From NCBI RefSeq assembly GCF_036014015.1, contig NZ_CP107905.1:7502001-7566000 (forward strand): a stretch of 64,000 bases of DNA, read 5' to 3'. This document shows, piece by piece, positions 51,452-59,788 of this stretch (within the stretch, counting starts at the first letter, position 1; each line of letters starts with the position of its first letter). Made by a program: the position numbers and the translations under genes. The notes under the pieces were generated by a model. The model saw nothing but the letters and a program-made list of their open reading frames with translations, was not told where the DNA came from and made no database searches. This DNA comes from Streptomyces sp. NBC_00457. Lineage in GTDB: Bacteria > Actinomycetota > Actinomycetes > Streptomycetales > Streptomycetaceae.

Positions 51452-52354
51452 TCAGTGACCGGCGTCCCTCAACTCCCGTACCACCCTTGCCGCCACCGGC
51501 ACCGACACCCCGTGCCGCTCGGCCGCGCGCAGCAACGCGCCGCCGATCGCGTCGAGTTCCAGCGGGCGGCCGGCCTCAGCGTCGCGCTGCATCGACGACT
51601 TGGTGTGCGACGGGAAGGAGTCGTAGCGGGCGAGTGACTGGGCGGGGTCGCCGGGCCCGCCACAGGCGCGGCTGACAGCCGCTGTCTCCTCCACCAGTGC
51701 GGTCAACTCCTCGCGGTGGTGGGTGCGTACGTCGCCGAGAGGGAGGCCGTAGCGGGTGGTCAGCAGGGCGAAGGGCGCCAGGAAGGACATCTTCGCCCAG
51801 AGGGCCGCCGTCTCGTCGGGCAGGACGCGCGTGGTCGGGCCCGCGGCGGTGAGGGTGGCGGCGAGGGTGTCGAGGCGGTCTGGGGGCACTTCCGTGCCGG
51901 CCAGGTCGATCTCGGCGAACGGGCTGGTGTGCTCGATCCGCCCCGCCGCGACGCGCGTCGACTCCGCGCGGATGACGGCGGGGGCGACCCGGTCGGGGCG
52001 GTAGCGGGCGCGCAGGGTCGCGGGGTGGTCGACGCCGTTGAGGAAAGGTACGAGCAGGGCGTCGCCGAGCGCGGTGGGCGGGACGCGGTCCAGGGCCGCG
52101 TCGAGTGCCGTGTGCTTGACGGCGATCAGGCAGGCATCGACCGGTTCCCGCAGCTCGGTGCCGGCCTCGACGCGGGCCGTGAAGTCGCCGAACATTCCGC
52201 TGCTGATCTGGATTCCGGCCGTGTTGAGTGTCTTGGCGGTGTCCTCTCCGGCCAGGCAGATCACGCGATGCCCAGCACGGGAAAGGAGTCCGGCGAGCAG
52301 TCCGCCGATGCCACCGGGGCCGAGTACGGCCACGGTGAGTTCGTCGTTCGCCAT
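51452..52354 (-). CDS. Ketopantoate reductase (ApbA/PanE family)
   Basis: 300 residues from the ATG at 52354 (GGGGA 5 bases upstream); an ATG four codons earlier is possible. The NADP-binding Rossmann motif is V-L-G-P-G-G-I-G-G-L-L (about 9-19). The catalytic Lys is in A-V-K-H-T, and the C-terminal family core is seen. The reaction would be ketopantoate to pantoate in pantothenate synthesis, but the family includes other 2-oxoacid reductases and no pan genes are adjacent. Confidence 0.86.
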   Translation of the reverse strand: MANDELTVAVLGPGGIGGLLAGLLSRAGHRVICLAGEDTAKTLNTAGIQISSGMFGDFTARVEAGTELREPVDACLIAVKHTALDAALDRVPPTALGDALLVPFLNGVDHPATLRARYRPDRVAPAVIRAESTRVAAGRIEHTSPFAEIDLAGTEVPPDRLDTLAATLTAAGPTTRVLPDETAALWAKMSFLAPFALLTTRYGLPLGDVRTHHREELTALVEETAAVSRACGGPGDPAQSLARYDSFPSHTKSSMQRDAEAGRPLELDAIGGALLRAAERHGVSVPVAARVVRELRDAGH

Positions 52355-52487
52355 GTGTGTCCCCATTCGTCGGTCGGCCCCGGAGCGGTGGCCGCCTCCG
52401 AGTGATCATCCCAGGCCGCGTGCGCACCGGCCCAGGTTTCTCGGCGGAATCTCTGCCGGTCGCCTTGCGGAGGGTGAGACTGGAGTC

Positions 52488-52718
52488 ATGTGCCGCAGTA
52501 TCAAGACGCTTCGTCCGCCGGTGTTGGCCGAGGAAGCGACCGAGGAAGAGATCCGGGCCGCTGCCTTGCAGTACGTGCGGAAGGTGTCCGGCTTCCGGGC
52601 CCCGGCCGCGCACAACCAGGAGGTGTTCGACCGAGCCGTGGACGCGATCACAGAGGCAACGGCCGAGTTGCTGGAGGGGTTGGAGATCCGGGGGGTGGGG
52701 GCGCGACGGGCAGGGTAG
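52488..52718 (+). CDS. DUF2277 domain protein
   Basis: 76 residues from the ATG at 52488, with GGAG just before. It begins M-C-R-S-I-K-T-L-R-P-P, the signature of DUF2277, and continues A-A-L-Q-Y-V-R-K-V-S-G-F. It is often annotated as a putative DNA-binding protein; the function is unproven. It is divergent from panE. Confidence 0.87.
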   Translation: MCRSIKTLRPPVLAEEATEEEIRAAALQYVRKVSGFRAPAAHNQEVFDRAVDAITEATAELLEGLEIRGVGARRAG

Positions 52719-52720
52719 TA

Positions 52721-52795
52721 GCGCGCCCCGAAGGGGCGCGGGGCTGTGTCAATATGCGGCTCCGCCGCGTGGGCGCGACCAGCCCCCACCGACCC
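52721..52795. repeat. Interspersed repeat, module C
   Basis: GCGCCCCGAAGGGGCGCGG, then CTGTGTCAATATGCGGCTCC, then GTGGGCGCGACCAGCCCCC. The same module lies inside a gene at 34134-34200. It fills most of the 109-bp gap between the convergent DUF2277 and DedA genes. Confidence 0.82.
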
Positions 52796-52827
52796 GCAGC
52801 CGAATCACCGTCCTCCCAGCGGAGCCC

Positions 52828-53436
52828 TTACGCAGGGCGCCGCCGCATGAGATACCCCGCCCCCGCCCCCGCCCCGAACAGCGCCCCCACCGACACAGCC
52901 GTCGCCACCCACGTCGCCCCCAGCCAGTGCGCGCCGAAGTAGCCCAGGGCAACGCTGTACGTAGCCCAAGAGAGACCGGCCAGCGCGGACCAGGGGAGGA
53001 AGTCGCGGGCGCGACGGTGTGCCGCGCCCGCGGAGAAGGACACGACCGAGCGGCCGGCGGGGGCGAACCGGGCCAGGACGACCAGGGCTCCGCCACCCCG
53101 GGCGAGGGCCGCGCCGAGACGTTCCTGCGCGGTGCTCAGGCGCCGGGAGCGGGCGATCGCGCGGTCCAGGCGGGGGCCGCCCGCCCAGGCGAGACGGTAG
53201 GCGACCAGATCGCCCAGCACGGAAGCCGTCGTGGCGCACAGCGTCAGGACCAGGATGTCGGGGACCTGCTGCGGTACGCCGCCCGTCGCCGAACCCGCCG
53301 CGGCCGCCGTCGCCGCCGTGATGACCAGGACCCCGCTCGGCAGAACCGGGACGAAGACGTCCAGGAGGATGGACAGGGCCACCACGGCATAAATCCATGG
53401 GCTGGCCGTCAGCGACCCCACACTCTCGAACACCAT
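52828..53436 (-). CDS. DedA family membrane protein
   Basis: 202 residues from the ATG at 53436. Four or five hydrophobic segments are seen. The SNARE-associated/DedA core includes S-V-L-G-D-L-V-A-Y-R-L-A, R-F-A-P-A-G-R-S-V-V-S-F-S-A-G, and R-D-F-L-P-W-S-A-L-A-G-L-S-W-A. DedA proteins are implicated in lipid scrambling and undecaprenyl phosphate recycling at the membrane. Confidence 0.86.
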   Translation of the reverse strand: MVFESVGSLTASPWIYAVVALSILLDVFVPVLPSGVLVITAATAAAAGSATGGVPQQVPDILVLTLCATTASVLGDLVAYRLAWAGGPRLDRAIARSRRLSTAQERLGAALARGGGALVVLARFAPAGRSVVSFSAGAAHRRARDFLPWSALAGLSWATYSVALGYFGAHWLGATWVATAVSVGALFGAGAGAGYLMRRRPA

Positions 53437-53569
53437 CACTCCCCGTGACTCCCCCGTGGAACCGCCCGATCGCGCCGCGACGTCGCGGGGAGCGGCAGGG
53501 GCGGCCCATAACAGCCATACAGCGTACGCCGGGGGTGTGACAGCGGATTCACGGGGGGCGCGTGGGTCC

Positions 53570-53629
53570 CGCACGGCACGTTCACGCACGGCACGTTCAG
53601 GCACGGCACGTTCAGGCACGGCATGTTCA
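53570..53629. repeat. Tandem 15-bp repeat, four copies
   Basis: Units at 53570, 53585, 53600 and 53615 vary on [CG]GCACGGCA[CT]GTTCA. They lie in the 289-bp gap between the divergent DedA and Cu/Zn SOD-like genes, which holds no supported gene. Confidence 0.85.
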
Positions 53630-53725
53630 CCCGGCTGCCGCGCCCCGGGGGCGGCGTCGGCCGGTGTCCCGTAGCACGGACAAGGGGCGACACATCACTC
53701 CTGAACGTGAGGAACGGTACACATC

Positions 53726-54250
53726 ATGGTGGCAGGTATATGCGCGGGCGCCGTCGCCGCGGCCGTGCTCGCGGCCGGCAGCGGCGCCGCCGAGTACTGC
53801 TCGGTGCAGGAGGACGGGCGTTTCGTGCCGCCCTCGGCCCATGTGGCGACGGACGCCGTCACATATGACACGGCATTGGTCCCGGCCGGGTCGTGGATCG
53901 AGGTCCGTCAGCTGACCGAGGAGAAGACTGGCAGGACGACCGTACGGCTGTGGGTGAAGGGCATGAAGCCCGGGCACGCGTACGGCGTCCATGTGCATCA
54001 GAAGCCGTGTGCCGCCGACCCCGCCGCCGCGGGCGGGCACTACCAGAACAAGGTGTCCACCGACCCCGCGGACGTCAACGCCGAGAACGAGGTCTGGCTC
54101 GACTTCACCGCGGGCCAGAATGGCAGCGGCCGGGCGAGCGCCTACCACGACTGGGGTTTCCGGGAGGGTGAGGCGTCCTCCGTGGTGATCCACGACGTGC
54201 CCGGCCCGAGCGGGGGCCGGGTGGCCTGCTTCACGGTTCCCTTCGTGTAG
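53726..54250 (+). CDS. Secreted Cu/Zn superoxide dismutase-like protein
   Basis: 174 residues. A hydrophobic N-terminus ending A-A-G-S-G-A-A-E is a signal sequence. SOD features include H-A-Y-G-V-H-V-H-Q-K-P-C (copper-site histidines), G-G-H-Y-Q-N, and the terminal G-G-R-V-A-C-F (disulphide partner of the first Cys). Some metal ligands differ from classical SodC, so dismutase activity is likely but not certain. Confidence 0.83.
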   Translation: MVAGICAGAVAAAVLAAGSGAAEYCSVQEDGRFVPPSAHVATDAVTYDTALVPAGSWIEVRQLTEEKTGRTTVRLWVKGMKPGHAYGVHVHQKPCAADPAAAGGHYQNKVSTDPADVNAENEVWLDFTAGQNGSGRASAYHDWGFREGEASSVVIHDVPGPSGGRVACFTVPFV

Positions 54251-54298
54251 GGCGCAGGTCTGTAGGGCGCCGCAACCGCCGCACCGCCCGAAGACGCG

Positions 54299-54334
54299 AC
54301 GGCGCCTCCCCCGCACACGCGGGAGAGGCGCCGT
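54299..54334. terminator. Bidirectional hairpin terminator between SOD and DoxX genes
   Basis: 16-base arms 54299-54314 and 54319-54334 (ACGGCGCCTC.CCCGC and complement) with one mismatch and a 4-base loop, between convergent genes. Confidence 0.8.
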
Positions 54335-54360
54335 AGTGCCGCTGTGGAAACCGGTGCCGG

Positions 54361-54819
54361 TCAGACGGCCACCGGCGACTTGTGCGAGGCCGGCTGCTCG
54401 CTCTTCGAGCGCTTCGCGAGCAGCTGGTCCAGGCCGAATGCGCCGGAACCGGTGAAGACGAGCAGCAGGAAGGACCAGCAGTACATCGCCGCGCCCTCGC
54501 CGCTGTTCTCCATCGGCCACAGGGCCTCCGGCTGGTGGACCTTGAAGTACGCGTACGCCATCGCGCCCGAGGCGATGAACGCGGCGGCGCGTGTGCCCAG
54601 GCCGAGCAGGACGAGGCCGCCGCAGACGACCTCGATGACGGCGGCGTACCAGTCGGGCCAGGTGCCCGCGGACAGCGTCCCGCCCTGGCCGTCGGCCCCG
54701 CCCAGGACTCCGAAGAGCTTGGAGGCGCCGTGGCAGAAGAAGAGCAGGCCGATGACGATGCGGAACAGGCCGAGGGCGTAGGGCTGAGCGCCGTTGAGAC
54801 GTGCGGTCAGTCCGGACAT
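54361..54819 (-). CDS. DoxX family membrane protein
   Basis: 152 residues from the ATG at 54819. Four hydrophobic segments are seen, with the DoxX N-terminal signature L-F-R-I-V-I-G-L-L-F-F-C-H-G-A-S-K-L-F-G. DoxX-type proteins take part in thiol and redox stress responses with superoxide dismutase and rhodanese partners in mycobacteria. It converges on a Cu/Zn SOD gene here, which is suggestive. Confidence 0.87.
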   Translation of the reverse strand: MSGLTARLNGAQPYALGLFRIVIGLLFFCHGASKLFGVLGGADGQGGTLSAGTWPDWYAAVIEVVCGGLVLLGLGTRAAAFIASGAMAYAYFKVHQPEALWPMENSGEGAAMYCWSFLLLVFTGSGAFGLDQLLAKRSKSEQPASHKSPVAV

Positions 54820-54906
54820 GTGGGGGGTACTCCTTCGGTCGGGTCGGTCCATGGGGTGGACCGGCCTGGGGGACAGAACCGAGCGAGTGACCCAGGCTAG
54901 GTGGGC

Positions 54907-56853
54907 CTAATCGATGCTTGCAAGTTCAACATTCGGCCATGGCGTGTATTCCGCTTGCGGCTCCGGTTCGGTCGCCGCCGCACGTAGAACTGCTCTCGCC
55001 ACCGCGTCGGCGTCCGAAAGCGTGACCGAATCCACACCCGGTCTGGCGCCCGCCGCCGTCACCCAGTGCACGCCCTCGGTCGGCACCCCGAAGGCGAACC
55101 GCCGTGCGTGCGCCCGCCCCTGACGGTCGATCAGGCGATACGGCCGCGGGGTCACATCCAGCCCGCCCGTTTCGTAACCGTCGACGATGTGCGGCCGGCA
55201 CTGCCCTGTCTTCAGCAGCCGGGCCAGGAGGTCGTCGGCCGTGCGCCGCAGATCGGGTTCCGGAAGCCGCGCCTCTATGAGGGTCGTCACATGTACGGCG
55301 GACCCCGCGACGTCGGGGGAGCGCGCGAGCCATGCCCCCTCGCCCTCCCGCACCTCCAGCCGCGGTCCGAGCACCTCGACCACGCCCGCTTCCATCAGGG
55401 CCGCCAGTTCCTCGATCCGGCGCCGGGGCGGGCCGATGGAGAGGAACGCGTTGAGCGGCGTGTACCAGCGGTCCAGATGATCCCGGCGGGACGCGCCCGC
55501 GAGGCCGCCATGGTCGACGATCTGCCGCAACTCGTTGCGCAGATCCCGCAGTACGTCGAGCGCCGCCTTCAGCGGACCGGCGACATTGCCGAGCGCGGCC
55601 TGAGCGGCGTCCTCCCGCAGATACGCCAGCAGCCACGCCCGCCAGGCGCCGGGATCGCCGAAGTCCCGCCCCGCGTACGGGCGGGATATACGGTCCCAGG
55701 ACCAGCGATCGGCCTCCGCCACCCCGAACTCATCCAGTACGGCGGCTTCTTGAGGGCTGCGGTGCGGGGCGGCGAGGAAGTGGTCGCGGAACTCCCCAGC
55801 GGGGGCATCGAAGGCCCCCTCCGCGCCCTCGTGCACCCCCAGCAGTGCCTCGTAATAGACCGTCTCCACCTCCTTCGCCACCAGCGGCCATATCTCCGTC
55901 AGGAAGTCCGGTGCCTCGCCGGAGTCGGCGCGTTTGCGGAAGCGGGCGATGGTCTCGTCGGTGAGGACGAGGGGGAGGTGGCGGCCGTAGGGGCCCTTGG
56001 CGTTGTCGCCGCGGGCCTGGTAGGGGATGCCGCGGCGTGAACCGGCGTACAGGCGGGGCTCGTTGCCGGAGGGGACGTAGCGCAGGGTGCCGGTGGCCGT
56101 GCGGAGGAAGCGGCCGTCGCGGCCGGTGGTCAACAGGGCCATGTGATCGAAGAAGTTGAGGCCCAGGCCGCGCAACAGCACCGGTTCGCCGGGGGAGATG
56201 GCGGAGAGGTCGACGTCGGCCGGGTTGGCGGGGGGTATGTGGCGCAGGCCGTGCGTCTCGGCGTATGCCGCATGCCGTCGCTGGGCCAGGTCCGCGACCG
56301 TCGGCAGATGGCCCTGGGCGAGGACGACGGCGGACAGGCCGGTGAGGGTGCGGCCGTCGTCGAGGGTGAGGGTCTGGCGGCCGTCGGGGGCGTCGTCGAG
56401 GCGTACGGCCCGTGCCGCGTGGGTCTCGACGCGTACCGCACGCGGTGCCTCGCGGACGACCTTCGCGAACACCCACTCCAGATAGCGGCCGTAGTGCGCG
56501 CGGGTCGGGTACTCGTCGGGGCCCAGGTCGCCGTCCGCCCACTCGTGCAGGCTGGGGCCGGGGCGGACCGGGCCCGAGCAGTCCACGCTGTCGTCGGTGA
56601 ACAGGGTCACCTGACTGGCCACCGTGTTCATCAGCAGCTGCGCGGACTGCGCAGAGCGCCAGACACGGCCGGGGCCGGGCGGCGCCGGGTCGATCACATG
56701 GACCTTCAGCCGGGTGCCGGGTGGGAGGAGTTCCGGCGCGGAGGCGCAGAGGCGTTCCAGGACGCTGGTGCCGCGCGGCCCCGCGCCGACGAGGGCGACC
56801 CGGACCTCGTCGGACTCGGCGTGCGCTGCGGATTCCGCGGGCGGTGCAGACAA
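54907..56853 (-). CDS. FAD/NAD(P)-binding protein (FAD-NAD(P)-binding domain family)
   Basis: 648 residues. The Rossmann motif V-A-L-V-G-A-G-P-R-G-T-S-V-L-E is at about 19-33. The N-terminal FAD-NAD(P)-binding domain (pfam13454 type) continues through M-N-T-V-A-S-Q-V-T-L-F-T-D and E-W-A-D. Further nucleotide-binding strands (V-V-L-A-Q-G-H-L-P, V-L-L-R-G-L-G-L-N-F-F-D) follow. The later half ends with a probable NAD-binding domain. It is a flavoprotein oxidoreductase or monooxygenase-like protein of unknown substrate, as in many actinobacteria. Confidence 0.84.
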   Translation of the reverse strand: MSAPPAESAAHAESDEVRVALVGAGPRGTSVLERLCASAPELLPPGTRLKVHVIDPAPPGPGRVWRSAQSAQLLMNTVASQVTLFTDDSVDCSGPVRPGPSLHEWADGDLGPDEYPTRAHYGRYLEWVFAKVVREAPRAVRVETHAARAVRLDDAPDGRQTLTLDDGRTLTGLSAVVLAQGHLPTVADLAQRRHAAYAETHGLRHIPPANPADVDLSAISPGEPVLLRGLGLNFFDHMALLTTGRDGRFLRTATGTLRYVPSGNEPRLYAGSRRGIPYQARGDNAKGPYGRHLPLVLTDETIARFRKRADSGEAPDFLTEIWPLVAKEVETVYYEALLGVHEGAEGAFDAPAGEFRDHFLAAPHRSPQEAAVLDEFGVAEADRWSWDRISRPYAGRDFGDPGAWRAWLLAYLREDAAQAALGNVAGPLKAALDVLRDLRNELRQIVDHGGLAGASRRDHLDRWYTPLNAFLSIGPPRRRIEELAALMEAGVVEVLGPRLEVREGEGAWLARSPDVAGSAVHVTTLIEARLPEPDLRRTADDLLARLLKTGQCRPHIVDGYETGGLDVTPRPYRLIDRQGRAHARRFAFGVPTEGVHWVTAAGARPGVDSVTLSDADAVARAVLRAAATEPEPQAEYTPWPNVELASID

Positions 56854-56979
56854 AACGGTGTCTCCCGGGCGTGTGGGGCGCGTTGCGGCAAACCGCCCGG
56901 GGGAAGCGGACGGTCCGCCTCATCATGCCGTCGGGAGAGGGAAGATCCGAGCCTCGGGGTCACGGAGTGTGGGGCGCCT

Positions 56980-57080
56980 CACGTGCATCACGGGCATCAG
57001 GCAGATAAGAGGCATCGCGGGGATCAAGGGCATCCGCAGCATCGCGGGCATCATGGGGACCACGGCATCGGCGGCCCATG
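56980..57080. repeat. Degenerate GCATC/GGGCATC repeats
   Basis: The 285-bp gap 56854-57138 contains about nine copies of variants of GGGCATC or GGCATCG at irregular 9-15-base spacing. It presumably also carries the promoter of the FAD protein gene. No gene is supported. Confidence 0.5.
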
Positions 57081-57138
57081 GTCATCGCGCGGCGCCGCAT
57101 CACGGGCACTGCACCGCATCCCGCGCGAACCGGCCCCT

Positions 57139-58776
57139 TCACCGCGTCAGCTGTGATTCCTCCACCGTCTTCAGCCGCGCCCCGCCCGCCTTCTCCGCCC
57201 GGGCCTGATCGAGCCGCAGCCGTGCGGAACGTCCGCGCAGTGTCAGGGTCATGAGCTGGTTGCCGAACCAGGGCCCGCCGGTGCGCCGCCAGTCGATCGG
57301 TGGCCGGGGTACCTTGCCGTGTCCGGCGAACCGGCGGCCGAGGACGCGGGCGGTGGCGGACCAGCCGAAGCGGAAGCCGACGCGGATGGCGCTGGGGATG
57401 GCGTTGTGGACGGGGGAGCAGGTCAGCTGGAACACACGGGCGTCGGGACCGCCGGCGGACCACGTCGGCTCGGCGACGTACGCATGATGGACGTCCCCCG
57501 ACAGCACGCACACCGTCGCCGGCGCACCGTCCCCCGACCCTGCCTCCGCGATCAGCTCCGTCAGCGCGTTGAAGGACGCCGGAAACGCCGCCCAGTGCTC
57601 CAGGTCCGCCGCCCGGCGCATCTTCTCCCCGAACCTCGCCCAGCGCGCGCCCTTCTCGCCCCGGCACAGGGCCGCGTTCCACCCCTCGGCGTCATGCACC
57701 AGATGCGGCAGCAGCCAGGGCAGGGACGTGCCGATGAGGAGGTGGTCGTACGAACCGGGCTCCTCCAGCGCCTGTTCGCGCAGCCACCGCTCCTCGCCCG
57801 GGTCGAGCATCGCGCGGCTCCCCTCCTCCAGGACGCGGGCCGCGCGGGTGTCCACCATCAGCAGCCGTACGCGGCCGAAGTCGCGCCGATAGCTCCAGCG
57901 GACGGTGGTCGGGTCGGCGTCGGACTTGGCGGCGAAGGCGCGCAGCGCGTCCGTACCGTCGGGTGTCTCGCGTACGGCCGTGTACAGCGGGTCGTCGGCC
58001 AGCTCGGCCGGGGAGAGGTTGCCGATGTGCTGGTGGACCCAGTACGACATCAGGCCGCTCAGCAGCCGCTCGCGCCACCACGGGGTGGCCCGCATGTCGG
58101 CGAGCCAGGCGGCGGAGGTGTTCCAGTCGTCGATGACGTCGTGATCGTCGAAGATCATGCAGCTGGGCACGGTGGACAGCAGCCACCGCACCTCGGGGTC
58201 GAGCCACGACTCGTAATAGAGGCGCGTGTACTCCTCGTAGTCCGCGACCTCGCTGCCGGGCGGCTCGCGCAGATCGCGGCGGGCGGCGAGCCAGCGGCGG
58301 GTGGCCTTGGAGACCTCGTCGGCGTAGACCTGGTCGCCCAACAGCAGCAGTACGTCGGGCCGTTCGCCGTCGGGGTCGGCCGCCATCCGTGCGGCCAGCG
58401 TGTCCAGGGCGTCGGGGCCGACAGGGTCGTCCTCGTCGGCGGGCGGGGCGGCCCAGCGGCAGGAGCCGAACGCGACACGGACGGCGTCGTCCTCGGCCGG
58501 TGTGCGGATCAGGGAGGGCGGGAAACGGGAGTCGGGCAGCGGCCACACGCGCGCGCCGTCGAGGAACACCTCGTACGACTGCGACGTGCCCGGAGTGAGG
58601 CCGTTCACCTCGATGAGCGCGTAGTGGTGCCCCGCGATCTGGAAGGTGGGGGACTCGCCGCGTGTGCCGTCGGCGCAGCGCACCTCGGCGGTACACGGAC
58701 GGCCCGCCTCGACCCAGATGGTCGCGGACGAGCCGTCGGCGTATCTCAGCAGTGGTCCCAGGCGCAGTTCGGCCAC
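57139..58776 (-). CDS. Alkaline phosphatase D family protein (PhoD-like)
   Basis: 545 residues. A DUF7800/PhoD_N-like N-terminal beta domain (R-Y-A-D-G-S-S-A-T-I-W-V-E; R-F-P-P-S-L-I-R-T-P) is followed by the metallophosphatase core: F-G-S-C-R-W, then L-L-G-D-Q-V-Y-A-D-E, I-F-D-D-H-D-V-I-D-D-W-N, and S-G-D-V-H-H-A-Y-V. It has no Tat signal, unlike secreted PhoD. It is a Ca/Fe-type phosphodiesterase or phosphatase, probably cytoplasmic. Confidence 0.9.
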   Translation of the reverse strand: MAELRLGPLLRYADGSSATIWVEAGRPCTAEVRCADGTRGESPTFQIAGHHYALIEVNGLTPGTSQSYEVFLDGARVWPLPDSRFPPSLIRTPAEDDAVRVAFGSCRWAAPPADEDDPVGPDALDTLAARMAADPDGERPDVLLLLGDQVYADEVSKATRRWLAARRDLREPPGSEVADYEEYTRLYYESWLDPEVRWLLSTVPSCMIFDDHDVIDDWNTSAAWLADMRATPWWRERLLSGLMSYWVHQHIGNLSPAELADDPLYTAVRETPDGTDALRAFAAKSDADPTTVRWSYRRDFGRVRLLMVDTRAARVLEEGSRAMLDPGEERWLREQALEEPGSYDHLLIGTSLPWLLPHLVHDAEGWNAALCRGEKGARWARFGEKMRRAADLEHWAAFPASFNALTELIAEAGSGDGAPATVCVLSGDVHHAYVAEPTWSAGGPDARVFQLTCSPVHNAIPSAIRVGFRFGWSATARVLGRRFAGHGKVPRPPIDWRRTGGPWFGNQLMTLTLRGRSARLRLDQARAEKAGGARLKTVEESQLTR

Positions 58777-58874
58777 CTCATGCCCTCCTCCGTCGCCCCG
58801 TACGGTACGGAACGACGGAGGTCAGCGGGGAGGTTCCGCAGATCACGGTTTGCCGAACTCCGTCGGTACGTCGG

Positions 58875-59519
58875 TCAGCAGCCGGACAGGTAGTTCGTCA
58901 GCGCGCTCTTCTCGGCGGAGTCGACCGAGAGGTCGTAGTAGTACTTCACCTGGACCCAGGCGCGGACGTAGGTGCAGCGGTACGAGGAGACCGACGGCAT
59001 CCAGGTGGCCGGGTCCTGGTCGCCCTTGGACTGGTTGACGTTGTCCGTGACCGCGATGAGCTGCGGGCGGGTCAGGTCGTTGGCGAAGGACTGGCGGCGG
59101 GAGGTGGTCCAGCTGTCGGCACCGGAGTCCCAGGCCTCGGCCAGCGGAACGAGGTGGTCGATGTCGACGTCGGAGGCGGCGGTCCAGGTGGCGCCGTCGT
59201 AGGGGGAGGCCCAGCGGCCGCTGGTGGCGGCGCAGGAGGAGTCCTGGACGACGTTCGTGCCGTCGCGCTTCAGGACGACCTCGCGGGTGTTGCAGGCGCC
59301 GGACTGGGTGATCCAGTGGGGGAACAGATCACGGTTGTACCCGGTGCGGTCCTCGGTGGTGACGGTGAGCTGGGCGAGGTAGCTGCGCGCGGTGGCGCCG
59401 CTGACGGGGGTGGGGAGGGCGGCGGAGGCGGTCGGGCCGTTGAACAGCCCGACCGAGGCTATGAGTCCGGTGAAAGCCGCGAGTATGCTGAGGCGTCGAC
59501 GCGCGTAGAACTTCGGCAT
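58875..59519 (-). CDS. Secreted HNH endonuclease family protein
   Basis: 214 residues. A signal peptide (M-P-K-F-Y-A-R-R-R-L) ends near A-S-A-A at 31-34. The nuclease motif is D-I-D-H-L-V-P-L-A-E-A-W, with the partner N-x-x-K-x-x-x-D/x in N-V-N-Q-S-K-G-D-Q-D-P. Two pairs of cysteines suggest disulphides. It is the GmrSD/HNH (DUF1524)-type extracellular nuclease common in Streptomyces, probably for DNA scavenging. Confidence 0.9.
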   Translation of the reverse strand: MPKFYARRRLSILAAFTGLIASVGLFNGPTASAALPTPVSGATARSYLAQLTVTTEDRTGYNRDLFPHWITQSGACNTREVVLKRDGTNVVQDSSCAATSGRWASPYDGATWTAASDVDIDHLVPLAEAWDSGADSWTTSRRQSFANDLTRPQLIAVTDNVNQSKGDQDPATWMPSVSSYRCTYVRAWVQVKYYYDLSVDSAEKSALTNYLSGC

Positions 59520-59697
59520 GCGAACTCCCTTGGGTCGTGGGGGTGTTGGGCGCGAGCGAGGACATGCTCGCGACGCCGTGTTGCGTTCGGGTGTTCGTTC
59601 GGTAAGAAGCTAGTGACGTGCGCATGACACATCAAGGTTGAGAGCGGAACTTTCTGGTCCGTTGGTGGTCCCGGGCGACGAATGGCACCCCCTTGCC

Positions 59698-59772
59698 GGG
59701 AACGAGAGTTCCCTCTTCGAATGCGTGACCTTTGGGTGTAGTGCTCGTTGGGTGCGGGTGAGGGGATCTTCG
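59698..59772 (+). mobile_element. Left-end sequence of the IS1341-type element
   Basis: A perfect hairpin GGGAAC-GAGA-GTTCCC (59698-59713) is followed by TCGAATGCGTGACCTTT (59717-59733), GTTGGGTGCG and GGATCTTCGG, the same order as before the other tnpB at 35272-35345. The element appears to begin near 59694-59698. Confidence 0.65.
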
Positions 59773-59788
59773 GACCGGGGGGTGTCGA

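Noticed and set aside
57319..58893. 524-codon plus-strand frame opposite phoD
   Set aside because: It is an antisense shadow. The PhoD-like gene has the metal-site motifs.
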